Part shown: positions 43,059 to 52,371 of the stretch, piece after piece
Layout: each line of letters starts with the position of its first letter
Position numbering within the stretch: position 1 is the first letter of the stretch
Assembly (NCBI GenBank): GCA_040878225.1
Contig: JBBDMR010000101.1
Coordinates: 17,922 to 81,921, forward strand
Length of the DNA: 64,000 nt
Reading direction: 5' to 3'
Source of the DNA: MA-ANB-1 sp040878225
GTDB lineage: Bacteria; Actinomycetota; Acidimicrobiia; Spongiisociales; ZC4RG35
Program-made: the position numbers and the translations under genes
Notes under the pieces: generated by a model
Databases searched by the model: none
What the model was told of the DNA's origin: nothing
What the model saw: the letters and a program-made list of their open reading frames with translations, nothing else

Positions 43059-43448
43059 TCAGGCGGTATAATCGGCGTCGTTCACCTTCTCGGGAGCCCA
43101 CTCGGTTGCCCCACCATGGGTAATCGAGAGGTGCATCATCGGCGAGTCGGGCCGTGCTCCGTGCCAGTGCAGTTCATCTGGCGGGGTGTTGACAGTATCA
43201 CCGGCCGAGATCTCCACCCGCACGCCCGCCTTGTTCGCCACCACACCGCTACCGGAGACGACATGAAGCACTTGCCCGGCGGGGTGGGAGTGCCAGTCGG
43301 TCCTCGAACCGGGAGCGAACTGCACTCCGAGGACCTTGATCCCTGATTCGGAGCCGTCGGCTGCCATGTCCCCGAACCAGACCGGGCCGGTGAAATGCTC
43401 AGAGGGTGCGGCCACCCATTCCAGTGAGTCGATTGGTTTCTTATCCAT
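43059..43448 (-). CDS. Small cupin-domain protein
   Basis: A 129-residue cupin. Motif 1 is GSRTDWHSHPAGQVLHVVSG (metal-binding His residues present) and motif 2 is DTVNTPPDELHWHGARPD. Single-domain cupins include isomerases and dioxygenases; no substrate can be proposed. It is the gene before the exporter operon but is separated by the promoter region. Confidence 0.9.
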   Translation of the reverse strand: MDKKPIDSLEWVAAPSEHFTGPVWFGDMAADGSESGIKVLGVQFAPGSRTDWHSHPAGQVLHVVSGSGVVANKAGVRVEISAGDTVNTPPDELHWHGARPDSPMMHLSITHGGATEWAPEKVNDADYTA

Positions 43449-43490
43449 GTCGACCGAGGCTAGCGACGACGTCTCTCGGACGACCAGAGG

Positions 43491-44936
43491 CTACCCACGG
43501 TCGATCATCTGATCCACCGGTGCAAAGTCGTCTCTGAGGACAAAGGCGTCGCCGATGAAACTCTCGAGGCCAAGTTCTTCGACGCCTACCTCCACACCGC
43601 CGTTACTTCTGATCCGGGCAACAACGGCCTGGGCGTCGATGTCGGAACGGGACCCGGCGACCACGAAGTTTCCTCCTGAATTGCCAGCCAGATATGCGGG
43701 CGGGGCGAATACCGCAACGTGGTCGAATACCTCCAGGAAGGTCCGCGCCGTGGAACGGGCGAATTCGAGGTCCCCGTAGTCGATCACATTGATGAGGTAG
43801 ATCCCGCCAGCCTTCATCTTGGAGTCGATTATCGAGACGAACTCCTCGGTGGTGAGATGCCAGGGCACTGTGAGCCCGCTGAAGGCATCACCGATCACCA
43901 GGTCAACCGACGCGTCCGGCACCAGGGTGATCGACTGGCGAGCGTCGGCGATCACCACCTCGGCCTGGCCCTCGAAACCGAGCGCCTGTCTTCCGATAGT
44001 GAGCAGTTCGCCGTCGATCTCGAGGACTATGTGATCGGTGCCGGGCCGGACCGCGTCGAGGTAGATCGGAAAGGTAAACCCTCCTCCACCGACCGAGAGC
44101 ACGTCCAGCGGCCCGGACGGCAAGACGGAGTCGATGACATCGGCCATCACCCTCGCATACCGAAAGTCGAGATACGTGGGATCCTCCAGATCGACATAGC
44201 TGTTGTGGCCACGGTCGAGGATCAGGATCCGACCGCTGGGGCGCTGCGCATCGACCCTCACTTCGGCACAGTGGTAGGTGGTTTCGAACTGGCAGGGACC
44301 ATCCACCATCGCAAGCAGCGCACCGGCGCCAGCACCGATTGTGATGACCGCGACCGACAACCAGCGGTTTCGCTTGACCATGAGCAGGGCACCCGACGCG
44401 ACGAGGAGGAACCCGAGACCAGCGATTATGGGACGGGTCGGGAACGCAGCGATCAGGAAGAAACCGGTGACGAAAGTCCCTGCGATCGCACCAGCAGTGC
44501 CGATTGCCGAGTAGCCGCCGACGACAGACCCGGTCTCGTCGAGTGAGCTGAGGCGGATCTTCACGATCACCGGGGTGACCGCGGTGAGCAACGCGGCGGG
44601 CACCACAAACCCCACCGAAGCGAGGAAGACGATCGAAAAGGGGTTGATGCCCAGGTTGGGGCCGAAGAAGTCGATGATCGGCGGGCTCAGCATCGCGGTC
44701 AACCCCCCGGCAACCATCAGAGGCCCGGGAAGCCGGGAAGGCTCCATCCGGTCCGCGGCGCGCCCGCCGAGCCAGGCTCCGAGCGCGATACCCCCGAGGA
44801 TCACGCCGATGATCCCCGTGAACACTTCGAGGCTGACGCCCAGATAAGGCGCGAGGAGCCGGCCGGCAAGGATCTCGATGACCAAGATCGCGGCGGAGGT
44901 GAAGAAGACGAGTGTGCGGGCGAGGGGTTGGCTCAC
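43491..44936 (-). CDS. Membrane protein with spermidine-synthase-like methyltransferase fold
   Basis: A 481-residue fused MFS/spermidine-synthase-type protein. The N-terminal half has about seven hydrophobic segments starting LVFFTSAAILVIEILAGRLL. The C-terminal half has the Rossmann motifs LDVLSVGGGGFTFPIYL, VLEIDGELL and VDLVIGDAFSG, lacking a clear catalytic Asp pair typical of true polyamine synthases. Many actinobacterial members are of unknown role. GTG 44936 is chosen since earlier starts overlap aceK. Confidence 0.85.
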   Translation of the reverse strand: MSQPLARTLVFFTSAAILVIEILAGRLLAPYLGVSLEVFTGIIGVILGGIALGAWLGGRAADRMEPSRLPGPLMVAGGLTAMLSPPIIDFFGPNLGINPFSIVFLASVGFVVPAALLTAVTPVIVKIRLSSLDETGSVVGGYSAIGTAGAIAGTFVTGFFLIAAFPTRPIIAGLGFLLVASGALLMVKRNRWLSVAVITIGAGAGALLAMVDGPCQFETTYHCAEVRVDAQRPSGRILILDRGHNSYVDLEDPTYLDFRYARVMADVIDSVLPSGPLDVLSVGGGGFTFPIYLDAVRPGTDHIVLEIDGELLTIGRQALGFEGQAEVVIADARQSITLVPDASVDLVIGDAFSGLTVPWHLTTEEFVSIIDSKMKAGGIYLINVIDYGDLEFARSTARTFLEVFDHVAVFAPPAYLAGNSGGNFVVAGSRSDIDAQAVVARIRSNGGVEVGVEELGLESFIGDAFVLRDDFAPVDQMIDRG

Positions 44937-44985
44937 CAGGTCAACGGTATCCGATCGTCCTGTCTTCGTGGATTCTGCGCCTGTG

Positions 44986-46731
44986 TCACCAACCCCGGAA
45001 ACCGGCCGCACCGGGAAGCCTTGCATCCTCCGAGTACGGAAAGACCTCGATGAGTTCGCCATCCAGGATCCGTTTCTGAATGCCCACCCACGGTTCCACC
45101 CGGAACAGATCAGCATGCCTTCCCTTGAACAGTTCCTTGAGTTCGGGGTTTAGGCCGAGAAAGTGCTCGTGCTCCTCAGGAAACACGTCACGATCCCCGA
45201 CCGCGAACCAGGGCTGATCCGACATTGCGTCATGGTCGTCCCTGGGTTCGGGCATCTCCCTGAAACGGACATCGGTGAGCGGGGATAGCTCGTCGTAGTC
45301 ATAGAACACCACCCGCCCGTGCCGGGTGACTCCGAAGTTCTTCATGAGCAGGTCACCGGGGAAGATGTTGGTAGAAGCCAGGTCCTTGATCGACTGCCCG
45401 TAGTCGAGGACCGCGTCGGCAGCGGCCGATGGCAGTGCCTCACGAACAAAGACATCGAGTGGGACTATGCGTCGTTCGACGTAGACGTGGTTGACGATCA
45501 CCGAATCACCTTCCATGGAGACGGTCCTGCCCGCCTCGTCGAGAAGCTCCGCCAACAGCTCGTTGCTGAAGCGGGACCTATCGAACTTCAGATGCTGGAA
45601 GTCCTGCACATCCATCAGCCGGCCAGCCCTGTCATGCTGGAAGACCATCTTGTACTTGGCCATCACGGTGCGGCGCGTCGTTCTCTTCGGCGGGGCGAAC
45701 TTGTCCCTTATCACCTTGAACACGTCGTCGTACCCGGGCATCGTGAAGACGATCATCACCAGGCCTTTCGTGCCGCGAGCATGCTCGAACCGTTCGTCGG
45801 TCGACTGGAGGTGCCGGAGGAGGTCCCGGTAGAGCTCGGTCTTTCCGTGTTTGTTGTGGCCGATCGAGATGTACAACTCCGCGATTCGTTTTCGCGGCAT
45901 CAGCCGGCGCAGAAACCTGACCAGGTCGTACGGCCGCGCCACGTCGACCTGGAAATACGAACGGGTGAAGCTGAACAGGATCGAAACCTCGTTCTCGGTG
46001 AGCAGGACAGCGTCGACCACAACCCCGTTAGCACTGTTCCGAAGCGCAATCGCCAGAGGGATCCGTTGTGACCCCGAATAGAGCAGGCCAACTATGTATG
46101 CGGCCTGGCCCCGGTAGAACCGAGACCGAACCACCTCTGCGCGCTCGACCACGGGCAATCCCCCGGCCCCGGTCAGTCGACGCTCGACCCGCTCGGACAC
46201 CTCGGCGACATTGCCCTCGAAGTCGGCGTAATCAACGTCGTGTCTTGCGTCTCCGAGAATCTCACCGATGAGAGCGGCAACTGACTCTGCGCCGTCATAG
46301 GTGCGGTAGACCGGCGCTTGCGACGGACTGGGCGGGCTGTCGAAGTCGGTGTCGACGAACTCGACGGCTGACTCGACACCGACGGTGGTGAAGACCTTCC
46401 TGGTTATCGAATTGAAGAAGGTCTCTGCCAGTTCCCAGTCCTGTCGATCGGAGATCAAGCGGGAGTAGACGGCTTTGATCGCAACCCACAGCACGGAGTC
46501 GCCACAGCGATCCGCCAGCAGCGCCTCGATCGCTCCGACGACGTCGCCTACCGTCGTTGAATACAGGTCGAGCCTCTCGACCGCGTCAGATTGGGTCCCC
46601 GCCCAATCCCGAAGTTCGAATCGCCGGGGGGCCCGTTGGTTGATCGCTCTGAACCGGCTTATGAACCCCTCGAAGCCTTCGAGGATCCGGTTGGCCCCGA
46701 GATTGGAGAGTCGGCTGTCGGAGAGGCTCAT
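44986..46731 (-). CDS. aceK: Isocitrate dehydrogenase kinase/phosphatase
   Basis: A 581-residue bifunctional AceK, which phosphorylates isocitrate dehydrogenase to divert carbon to the glyoxylate shunt and reverses this when needed. Family signatures are strong: SIGHNKHGKTELYRDLLRHL (ATP-binding loop), KYKMVFQHDRAGRLMDVQDF, the catalytic VVFYDYDELSPLTDVRFRE and a preceding NIFPGDLLMKNFGVTRHG. No isocitrate lyase or malate synthase is in the window. AceK is known mainly from Proteobacteria; its presence in an actinobacterium is uncommon. Confidence 0.95.
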   Translation of the reverse strand: MSLSDSRLSNLGANRILEGFEGFISRFRAINQRAPRRFELRDWAGTQSDAVERLDLYSTTVGDVVGAIEALLADRCGDSVLWVAIKAVYSRLISDRQDWELAETFFNSITRKVFTTVGVESAVEFVDTDFDSPPSPSQAPVYRTYDGAESVAALIGEILGDARHDVDYADFEGNVAEVSERVERRLTGAGGLPVVERAEVVRSRFYRGQAAYIVGLLYSGSQRIPLAIALRNSANGVVVDAVLLTENEVSILFSFTRSYFQVDVARPYDLVRFLRRLMPRKRIAELYISIGHNKHGKTELYRDLLRHLQSTDERFEHARGTKGLVMIVFTMPGYDDVFKVIRDKFAPPKRTTRRTVMAKYKMVFQHDRAGRLMDVQDFQHLKFDRSRFSNELLAELLDEAGRTVSMEGDSVIVNHVYVERRIVPLDVFVREALPSAAADAVLDYGQSIKDLASTNIFPGDLLMKNFGVTRHGRVVFYDYDELSPLTDVRFREMPEPRDDHDAMSDQPWFAVGDRDVFPEEHEHFLGLNPELKELFKGRHADLFRVEPWVGIQKRILDGELIEVFPYSEDARLPGAAGFRGW

Positions 46732-46809
46732 GGCTGCAGTTTTAGCCGAGTACGGCCCGATGCGACATTTAGTCAGCGGATACTGCCAAGAAACTACAGG
46801 ATCTGCCTA

Positions 46810-46841
46810 TTGACCTTCCAGCCTACTGGAAGGTGTATAAG
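46810..46841 (+). promoter_or_regulatory. CueR/MerR-type promoter of the copper ATPase
   Basis: TTGACC (-35) and TATAAG (-10) are separated by 20 bases, too long for normal use. The spacer is filled by a perfect 9-4-9 palindrome (ACCTTCCAG and CTGGAAGGT, 46813-46834), the exact layout of CueR-controlled promoters such as that of E. coli copA. Confidence 0.88.
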
Positions 46842-46876
46842 TCGGTGATTAGGTAACCCTGAGGTGAGAACACCGC

Positions 46877-48910
46877 ATGAAGCACGACCACACCGAACAA
46901 CACACGCACGGAGCCGAGGCACCCGACACCCGGGACGGCCATGACAAACATGAGGGACACAGCCCGGCGATGTTCCGGGACCGGTTCTGGATTTCCCTAC
47001 TGCTGACGATTCCGGTCGTCTACTTCAGCGAAATGATCCAGGAGTGGTTCGGATACTCCTCCGTCACCTTCCCCGGGTCAGAACTCGTGGCGCCGCTGCT
47101 CGGGACCGTCATCTTCCTCTACGGGGGCTCACCTTTCCTGAAGGGCGCTGTTGGCGAGATCCGGGATCGTCAACCGGGCATGATGCTCCTCATCGCGATG
47201 GCGATAACCGTCGCTTTCGTCGCCTCGGCTGCCACCTCACTGGGTTGGTTCGACCTCGAGTTCTGGTGGGAGCTTGCTGCCCTGATTTCCGTGATGCTTC
47301 TGGGGCACTGGATGGAGATGCGGGCCATCGGTCAGGCACGCGGCGCCCTTTCCGCCCTTGCCGAGCTATTGCCCGACACGGCCGAAGTCGTCACCGATGC
47401 GGGAACCAGGGAGGTCCCGATCAGCGAGCTTTCCACCGGTGACGTCGTGTTGGTCAGGCCGGGGGCGCGGATCCCTGCCGACGGCACCATCACCGATGGT
47501 GAGGTTGAAGTTGACGAATCGATGGTTACGGGTGAGTCCCGGCCGGTGAGTAAGGGACCCGGGGACAGGACGGTCGCAGGGACTGTGGCGACCGACACGG
47601 CCATCCGGATCAAAGTGGAGGCGGTCGGGGAGGATACGGCTCTTGCCGGCATCCAGCGGCTTGTTGCTGCGGCTCAATCATCCCGGTCGAGAGCACAGGT
47701 TCTTGCCGATCGCGCCGCCGCCATCCTTTTCTACGTTGCGGTGTTTGCCGCAGTGGTCACGGTCATCGCTTGGCTTGCAGTCGGAAGGGCCGACCAGGCT
47801 GTGGTGCGAACCGTTGCCGTTCTGGTCATCGCCTGTCCCCATGCCCTCGGCCTGGCGATACCACTGGTGATCTCGATATCAACGGGGATGGCGGCGCGGA
47901 ACGGGATTCTGGTCAAGGACCGACTGGCGTTGGAATCGATGAGGTCGGTGGACCTGGTCCTCTTCGACAAGACCGGGACCCTGACCAAGGGCGCACACCG
48001 GGTTGTGGAAGTGTTTGCGGCCAACGGCGACAACGACGAGCTGCTCCTGGTGGCGGCTGGCGTCGAGTCCGATTCAGAGCACCCTCTGGCGCGCGCCATC
48101 AACACGGCCGGACTCGACCTTGGAAGTGTCCCCGGGGCCACCGATTTCAAATCGATGAGCGGGCGAGGTGTCGAAGCAACAGTGAAAGGCTCCAGAGTGA
48201 CCGTCGCGGGACCGACCCTGTTGCGGGAACGGAGCCTTGAGGAACCGGAGGAGATGCGTGAGAAGACAGCCATGTGGCGCGATCGCGGTTCGGCGGTTCT
48301 GTACGTGATACGTGATGGTGTGGTCGCCGGGGCCATCTCACTCGAGGACGAGATCCGATCTGAGTCCCGGGAAGCCATCGACCAGCTGCACCGTCTGGGA
48401 GTCAAGGTTGCGATGATCACCGGCGATGCTCATCAGGTGGCCGAAGCAGTTGCTGCCGATCTCGATATCGACGAAGTGATGTCAGAAGTCCTCCCCGAGG
48501 ACAAACACTCCCACGTCTCTTCACTCCAGGAGCGCGGCTTCACGGTTGCCATGGTTGGCGACGGGGTGAACGATGCCCCGGCGCTGGCTCAGGCCGACGT
48601 CGGAATAGCCATCGGGGCCGGGACCGATGTCGCCATCGAGTCGGCCGGCATTGTCCTCGCATCTGACGATCCACGGGGAGTCATCGCGATCAGGAGGCTC
48701 TCGGAGGCCGGATATCGCAAGATGCTGCAGAACCTCACGTGGGCAGCTGGTTACAACGTGGTTGCACTGCCTCTGGCGGCCGGTGCACTCGCCTGGGCGG
48801 GCATCGTCCTCGGTCCGGCTGTGGCGGCAGTGTTGATGAGCGCCTCCACTGTGGTGGTTGCGCTCAACGCGCAACTCCTCCGTCGCCTCGACCTGAAAGA
48901 GATGGCATGA
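46877..48910 (+). CDS. CopB-type (P1B-3) copper-transporting P-type ATPase
   Basis: A 677-residue heavy-metal ATPase. The His-rich N-terminus (KHDHTEQHTHG, GHDKHEGHS) replaces the CxxC domain. The membrane motif is VIACPHALGLAIP: CPH rather than CPC, which defines the P1B-3 CopB group linked to copper(II) or silver. Also present are phosphorylation site LFDKTGTLTKG, TGES at residue about 220 (VTGESRPVS), HP in SEHPLARAI and hinge MVGDGVNDAPAL. The promoter is CueR-type; no MerR gene is nearby. Its stop overlaps the start of the cytochrome gene. Confidence 0.94.
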   Translation: MKHDHTEQHTHGAEAPDTRDGHDKHEGHSPAMFRDRFWISLLLTIPVVYFSEMIQEWFGYSSVTFPGSELVAPLLGTVIFLYGGSPFLKGAVGEIRDRQPGMMLLIAMAITVAFVASAATSLGWFDLEFWWELAALISVMLLGHWMEMRAIGQARGALSALAELLPDTAEVVTDAGTREVPISELSTGDVVLVRPGARIPADGTITDGEVEVDESMVTGESRPVSKGPGDRTVAGTVATDTAIRIKVEAVGEDTALAGIQRLVAAAQSSRSRAQVLADRAAAILFYVAVFAAVVTVIAWLAVGRADQAVVRTVAVLVIACPHALGLAIPLVISISTGMAARNGILVKDRLALESMRSVDLVLFDKTGTLTKGAHRVVEVFAANGDNDELLLVAAGVESDSEHPLARAINTAGLDLGSVPGATDFKSMSGRGVEATVKGSRVTVAGPTLLRERSLEEPEEMREKTAMWRDRGSAVLYVIRDGVVAGAISLEDEIRSESREAIDQLHRLGVKVAMITGDAHQVAEAVAADLDIDEVMSEVLPEDKHSHVSSLQERGFTVAMVGDGVNDAPALAQADVGIAIGAGTDVAIESAGIVLASDDPRGVIAIRRLSEAGYRKMLQNLTWAAGYNVVALPLAAGALAWAGIVLGPAVAAVLMSASTVVVALNAQLLRRLDLKEMA

Positions 48911-49320
48911 ATCTCGGGAGGAGAACCATGGTCAGACGATCGGTGTTTTTGGCTGTTCTGGTTCTATCTGCCTGTAACGCGGACACAGTCGAGGTGGCGG
49001 ACCCGGTCGAGGTAGAGGAACAGGACCCGGAACTCGTAGAGCTGGGCCAGCCGCTCTATCAGCAGCACTGTGCGCAATGTCATGGAACAGACCTGCGCGG
49101 CACCGATCTGGGATCCTCACACCTGTCAATCGTCTACGAGCCGAACCATCACGGCGACGCAGCTTTCCTCGCCGCGGTGTCCAGAGGGTCTCCCGCCCAC
49201 CATTGGGATTTCGGCCCGATGCCATCAATCTCCGGTTTGAGCCAGGAGGATGTTGCCGCCATCACTGCCTTTGTGAGGGAACAACAGCGAACCAATGGGT
49301 TTGAGCCCTATCCGCCTTGA
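48907..49320 (+). CDS. Cytochrome c lipoprotein
   Basis: A 137-residue exported cytochrome c with a lipoprotein signal (LAVLVLSACNA), heme-attachment motif HCAQCHGTDL near residue 55 and a distal Met in FGPMPSISGLSQED. It is translated directly after the copper ATPase (ATGA overlap), so copper efflux and an extracytoplasmic electron carrier are produced together. The end overlaps the convergent HAD gene by 13 bases. Confidence 0.9.
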   Translation: MNLGRRTMVRRSVFLAVLVLSACNADTVEVADPVEVEEQDPELVELGQPLYQQHCAQCHGTDLRGTDLGSSHLSIVYEPNHHGDAAFLAAVSRGSPAHHWDFGPMPSISGLSQEDVAAITAFVREQQRTNGFEPYPP

Positions 49321-49997
49321 TCGGATTCCGACCTGGCGATTATGGAACCGGCAACCGCGATGAGATCGTCACCGAAGATGTCGGGGCTTTCCGACAGAGG
49401 TCCAGGGGCTGACTTGCCTCTGGAGACATAGGCGGTCCTCGCCCCGGCTCGAGATGCACCCGTCACATCCCAGGAATGGGCGGCCACCAGCCGCATGTCA
49501 TCGATTGGGACCCTGAGTCGCCCTGCCGCATAGAGATATGTTGCAGGCGCCGGTTTGAATTGCTCCACCTCCTCGACGGATATGAGTTCGTCGAAAAAGC
49601 CGATCAGCCCTGCGTTGCCCATTTGTGCCTCGAGCACCGGGAACGAGGAGTTGGTCAGGGTGGCCAGGCGAAAGCCGCTCTCAGCGAGCCTCTCCAGAGA
49701 TGGCACCACATCGGGGTGAGGCGGCAAGGACGTCATCCCTGCAACGAGCTGTGCGGCCTGCAGCTCCGACAGGATGACTCCCACCGATCCGGCGGTGACG
49801 ATCAGAGCATCGACACCCTGGCGATCGAACGAGTCATAGTGACCTGTCGAGTTCGCCACCAGCGAGTTGTGCAGCATCCTGGTGAACCAGACAGTCATCA
49901 ACTCGACCGGCAGGATGGCCGAGAAGGCCGGGGCCAGCCCGCTCAGGTCGAGCAGTGTCTCATTGACGTCGAAAACGACGACTTCTCGTTGACTCAC
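49308..49997 (-). CDS. HAD-superfamily type II dehalogenase-like protein
   Basis: A 229-residue hydrolase with the HAD motifs: nucleophile VVFDVNETLLDL (Asp-Val-Asn, the haloacid dehalogenase II variant), Ser/Thr in LATLTNSSFPV, Lys in EQFKPAPATY and acidic VAAHSWDVTGASRAG. Members remove halogen or phosphate from small acids. Start GTG 49997. Confidence 0.9.
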   Translation of the reverse strand: MSQREVVVFDVNETLLDLSGLAPAFSAILPVELMTVWFTRMLHNSLVANSTGHYDSFDRQGVDALIVTAGSVGVILSELQAAQLVAGMTSLPPHPDVVPSLERLAESGFRLATLTNSSFPVLEAQMGNAGLIGFFDELISVEEVEQFKPAPATYLYAAGRLRVPIDDMRLVAAHSWDVTGASRAGARTAYVSRGKSAPGPLSESPDIFGDDLIAVAGSIIARSESDQGG

Positions 49998-50068
49998 GGG
50001 CGACCTCCGTCGAAGCCGGGCCCGATCAACGTTAGGCGTCGGTACTCCGGCGGGGTAGGTTCGAGTGG

Positions 50069-50725
50069 ATGGCCAAGACATATCTGGACCGTGAGGACGC
50101 GGGTAAGAAGCTTGCCGCTGCCCTATGCAAATACCAGGACCAGAAGGATGTCGTGGTGTTTGGCCTGCCCCGGGGAGGAGTCCCGGTCGCCTTCGAGGTG
50201 GCCCGGCAGCTGAAAGCGCCCCTCGACATCCTGGTCGTCCGCAAGATCGGGGTTCCAGGCCAGCCGGAGCTGGCCATGGGTGCTGTCGCCTCTGGTGGGG
50301 TGATCATTCGCAACGAGCAGGTCATCACAGCCCTGAGGATCGGCCCGGCTCGATTCGATGCTGCGGTACTGACTGCTCGAGACGAGTTGACCGAGCGGGA
50401 GGCGGCGCTGCGCGGTGCGGAACTGAGTGTCGACCTCAAAGACAGGTCAGTGATTGTGGTCGACGACGGGATGGCCACCGGGTCGACGATGCAGGCAGCC
50501 GTGGAGGCTTTGCGGACCCTTGGCCCAACGGCGATCGTCGTCGCGGTGCCGGTGGCCGCGCCCGAGGTGGTCGCCCGGCTGGGGAAGGTGGCCGACGAGG
50601 TCGTTTCCATGCTCACACCCCGCTCGCTTGTCGCAGTGGGAGCTTGGTACCGGCAGTTCGGCCAGACCGCCGACTCAGAAGTCCGCCGTCTGCTCGAGGA
50701 GGCCAATGCGGAAGGGGCACCCTGA
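50069..50725 (+). CDS. Phosphoribosyltransferase-fold protein
   Basis: A 218-residue protein with the type I phosphoribosyltransferase loop VIVVDDGMATGSTM (about 130) and an N-terminal LPRGGVPVAFEVARQL. The same family appears twice in the M. tuberculosis DosR regulon (Rv0571c, and a domain in Rv2030c), where its substrate is not known. It has no base-specific partner genes here. Confidence 0.9.
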   Translation: MAKTYLDREDAGKKLAAALCKYQDQKDVVVFGLPRGGVPVAFEVARQLKAPLDILVVRKIGVPGQPELAMGAVASGGVIIRNEQVITALRIGPARFDAAVLTARDELTEREAALRGAELSVDLKDRSVIVVDDGMATGSTMQAAVEALRTLGPTAIVVAVPVAAPEVVARLGKVADEVVSMLTPRSLVAVGAWYRQFGQTADSEVRRLLEEANAEGAP

Positions 50726-50766
50726 GCCATCCTGCCGGCCTCTCGCGAAGGGCTATCGTCGTTGAC

Positions 50767-51750
50767 ATGAGATTTGGAGCATTTGTACCGCAGGGATGGC
50801 GTCACGACCTGGTCGGGATACCGGTGGAGGACCACTGGGAGACGATGACCGGGGTGGCCACGACGATCGAGAAGGCCGGCTACGAGTCTTTATGGGTATA
50901 TGACCACTTCCACACCATTCCGGTACGGTCACAGGAGGTGACCTACGAGGCATGGACCCTCATGGCCGCCCTCGCCGGCGTCACCGAGACGGTGCGCCTC
51001 GGGCAGATGTGCACCTGCAATACCTACCGCCCGCCCTCATACCTCGCCAAAGTTGCCGCATCGATAGACGTCATCTCCGGGGGCCGCGTGGAGATGGGAA
51101 TCGGGGCCGGCTGGTACGAAGAGGAGCACGACGGCTACGGGTACCCATTTCTCAAGCCCTCGGAGCGGATCGGGATGCTCCGCGAGGGCGTGGAGATCAT
51201 GAAGGCGATGTGGACCGAAGACGAGGTCAGCTACGCCGGGAAGTATTACCAACTCGACCGGGCGATCTCCCAACCGAAACCTCTGCAGAAGCCCCACATC
51301 CCCTTTTGGATTGCCGGTGGCGGTGAGCAACTCACCCTCAATGTGGCGGCCCGCTATGCGCAGTACACCAACTTCGGGATCGAGGTCGATGAGTTCATCC
51401 ACAAGTCTCAGGTGCTGAAAGGTCACTGCGAGGACGTTGGCACCGACTACAACTCGATCGTGAGGTCATCCAACTTCAACATCTTCTGTGCACCAACGGA
51501 TTCTGAAGTGGAAGACAAGATCGATTGGGCGCGAACGGTGCTGAGCGGGCACCTGCCCGAAAATCGGGCCGACTGGCTGGCGAAGCTGTACCTGGAGACA
51601 TCCGGGACACCGGAGAAGATCGTGGCGATGCTCGAGGAGTGGGAAGATGCGGGCATGTCCTATGCCATCGTCAACTTCGCAGATGCCGCATACGACACAA
51701 GCGGTCTGGAGCTGTTCGCCAGCGAGGTAATCCCTGCCTTTCCCAGGTAA
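50767..51750 (+). CDS. LLM-class F420-dependent oxidoreductase
   Basis: A 327-residue luciferase-like TIM-barrel protein with F420-type motifs: MRFGAFVPQGW at the start, ESLWVYDHFHTIP, a cis-peptide region GQMCTCNTYRPP and VEMGIGAGWYEEEHDGYGY. F420-dependent relatives carry out hydride transfers on diverse substrates. The ATG lies 42 bases after the phosphoribosyltransferase stop, so the two may be co-transcribed. Confidence 0.92.
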   Translation: MRFGAFVPQGWRHDLVGIPVEDHWETMTGVATTIEKAGYESLWVYDHFHTIPVRSQEVTYEAWTLMAALAGVTETVRLGQMCTCNTYRPPSYLAKVAASIDVISGGRVEMGIGAGWYEEEHDGYGYPFLKPSERIGMLREGVEIMKAMWTEDEVSYAGKYYQLDRAISQPKPLQKPHIPFWIAGGGEQLTLNVAARYAQYTNFGIEVDEFIHKSQVLKGHCEDVGTDYNSIVRSSNFNIFCAPTDSEVEDKIDWARTVLSGHLPENRADWLAKLYLETSGTPEKIVAMLEEWEDAGMSYAIVNFADAAYDTSGLELFASEVIPAFPR

Positions 51751-51767
51751 TACGGCCAGGGCACACC

Positions 51768-51781
51768 GGGAACAATTCCCC
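51768..51781. promoter_or_regulatory. Weak candidate DosR-like box upstream of USP gene
   Basis: GGGAACAATTCCCC is a GGG-N8-CCC palindrome. A TAGCTG at 51805-51810 is at the right distance for a -10, but only 9 of 13 core positions match on the better strand. Confidence 0.3.
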
Positions 51782-51852
51782 GTTTTTGTCGGGCCGGAGT
51801 CCTCTAGCTGCCACTGCCAGGGCGTAGTCGAATGGAATCAAAGGAGGTCGAT

Positions 51853-52257
51853 ATGATCATCGTTGCAGCCGTAGACGGTTCCGAACACACCCACAAGGTC
51901 GTTGCCACGGCCAAGGAGTTCGCGGGAGTTGGCGACATCCATTTCGTGTATGTCTCAGGAAGCTATATCTACCCGTACATGGTGCCAGCAGGACACATGG
52001 TCGATTTCGAGTCCCTTCGGGAGAGCCAGACAGCCGCGGTGTGGGACATCGTTGGGGACATGCCATCGAATGGCCAGGCAGTGACCCTGGAAGGCGGCGC
52101 TCCGGCCACGATGATCGTGGATTACGCCAAGAACGTCGACGCCGATCTCATCATCGTCGGTTCGCGCGGGCGCGGTGCCCTGGGCACCCTGCTGCTCGGT
52201 TCTGTGAGCCATGGGGTCGCCCACGCTTCCGATCGGAACGTCCTGATCGTCAAATAG
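51853..52257 (+). CDS. Universal stress protein
   Basis: A 134-residue UspA-fold protein. The ATP-binding pattern GSRGRGALGTLLLGSVS is complete (G-2x-G-9x-G-S), and the start IIVAAVDGSEHTHKV is typical. AAAGGAGGTCG upstream fixes ATG 51853. USPs are prominent in DosR-type regulons and slow growth under low oxygen. Confidence 0.94.
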   Translation: MIIVAAVDGSEHTHKVVATAKEFAGVGDIHFVYVSGSYIYPYMVPAGHMVDFESLRESQTAAVWDIVGDMPSNGQAVTLEGGAPATMIVDYAKNVDADLIIVGSRGRGALGTLLLGSVSHGVAHASDRNVLIVK

Positions 52258-52287
52258 CATCTTCCGGCTGTAATGCGCTAAATACGC

Positions 52288-52317
52288 TTGACGGCTTACA
52301 GGCAGCAGGTTAACCTG
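52288..52317 (+). promoter_or_regulatory. Promoter overlapped by a 12-base palindrome
   Basis: TTGACG and TAACCT are spaced 17 bases; the -10 lies inside the perfect palindrome CAGGTTAACCTG (52306-52317), and outer TTACAGG/CCTGTAA arms add symmetry. Upstream of two small genes. Confidence 0.6.
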
Positions 52318-52371
52318 TAAGTAGCAAAACATGATTCAGCCGTTACGAGGCCATGGCAGAAAGAAGCAGAG

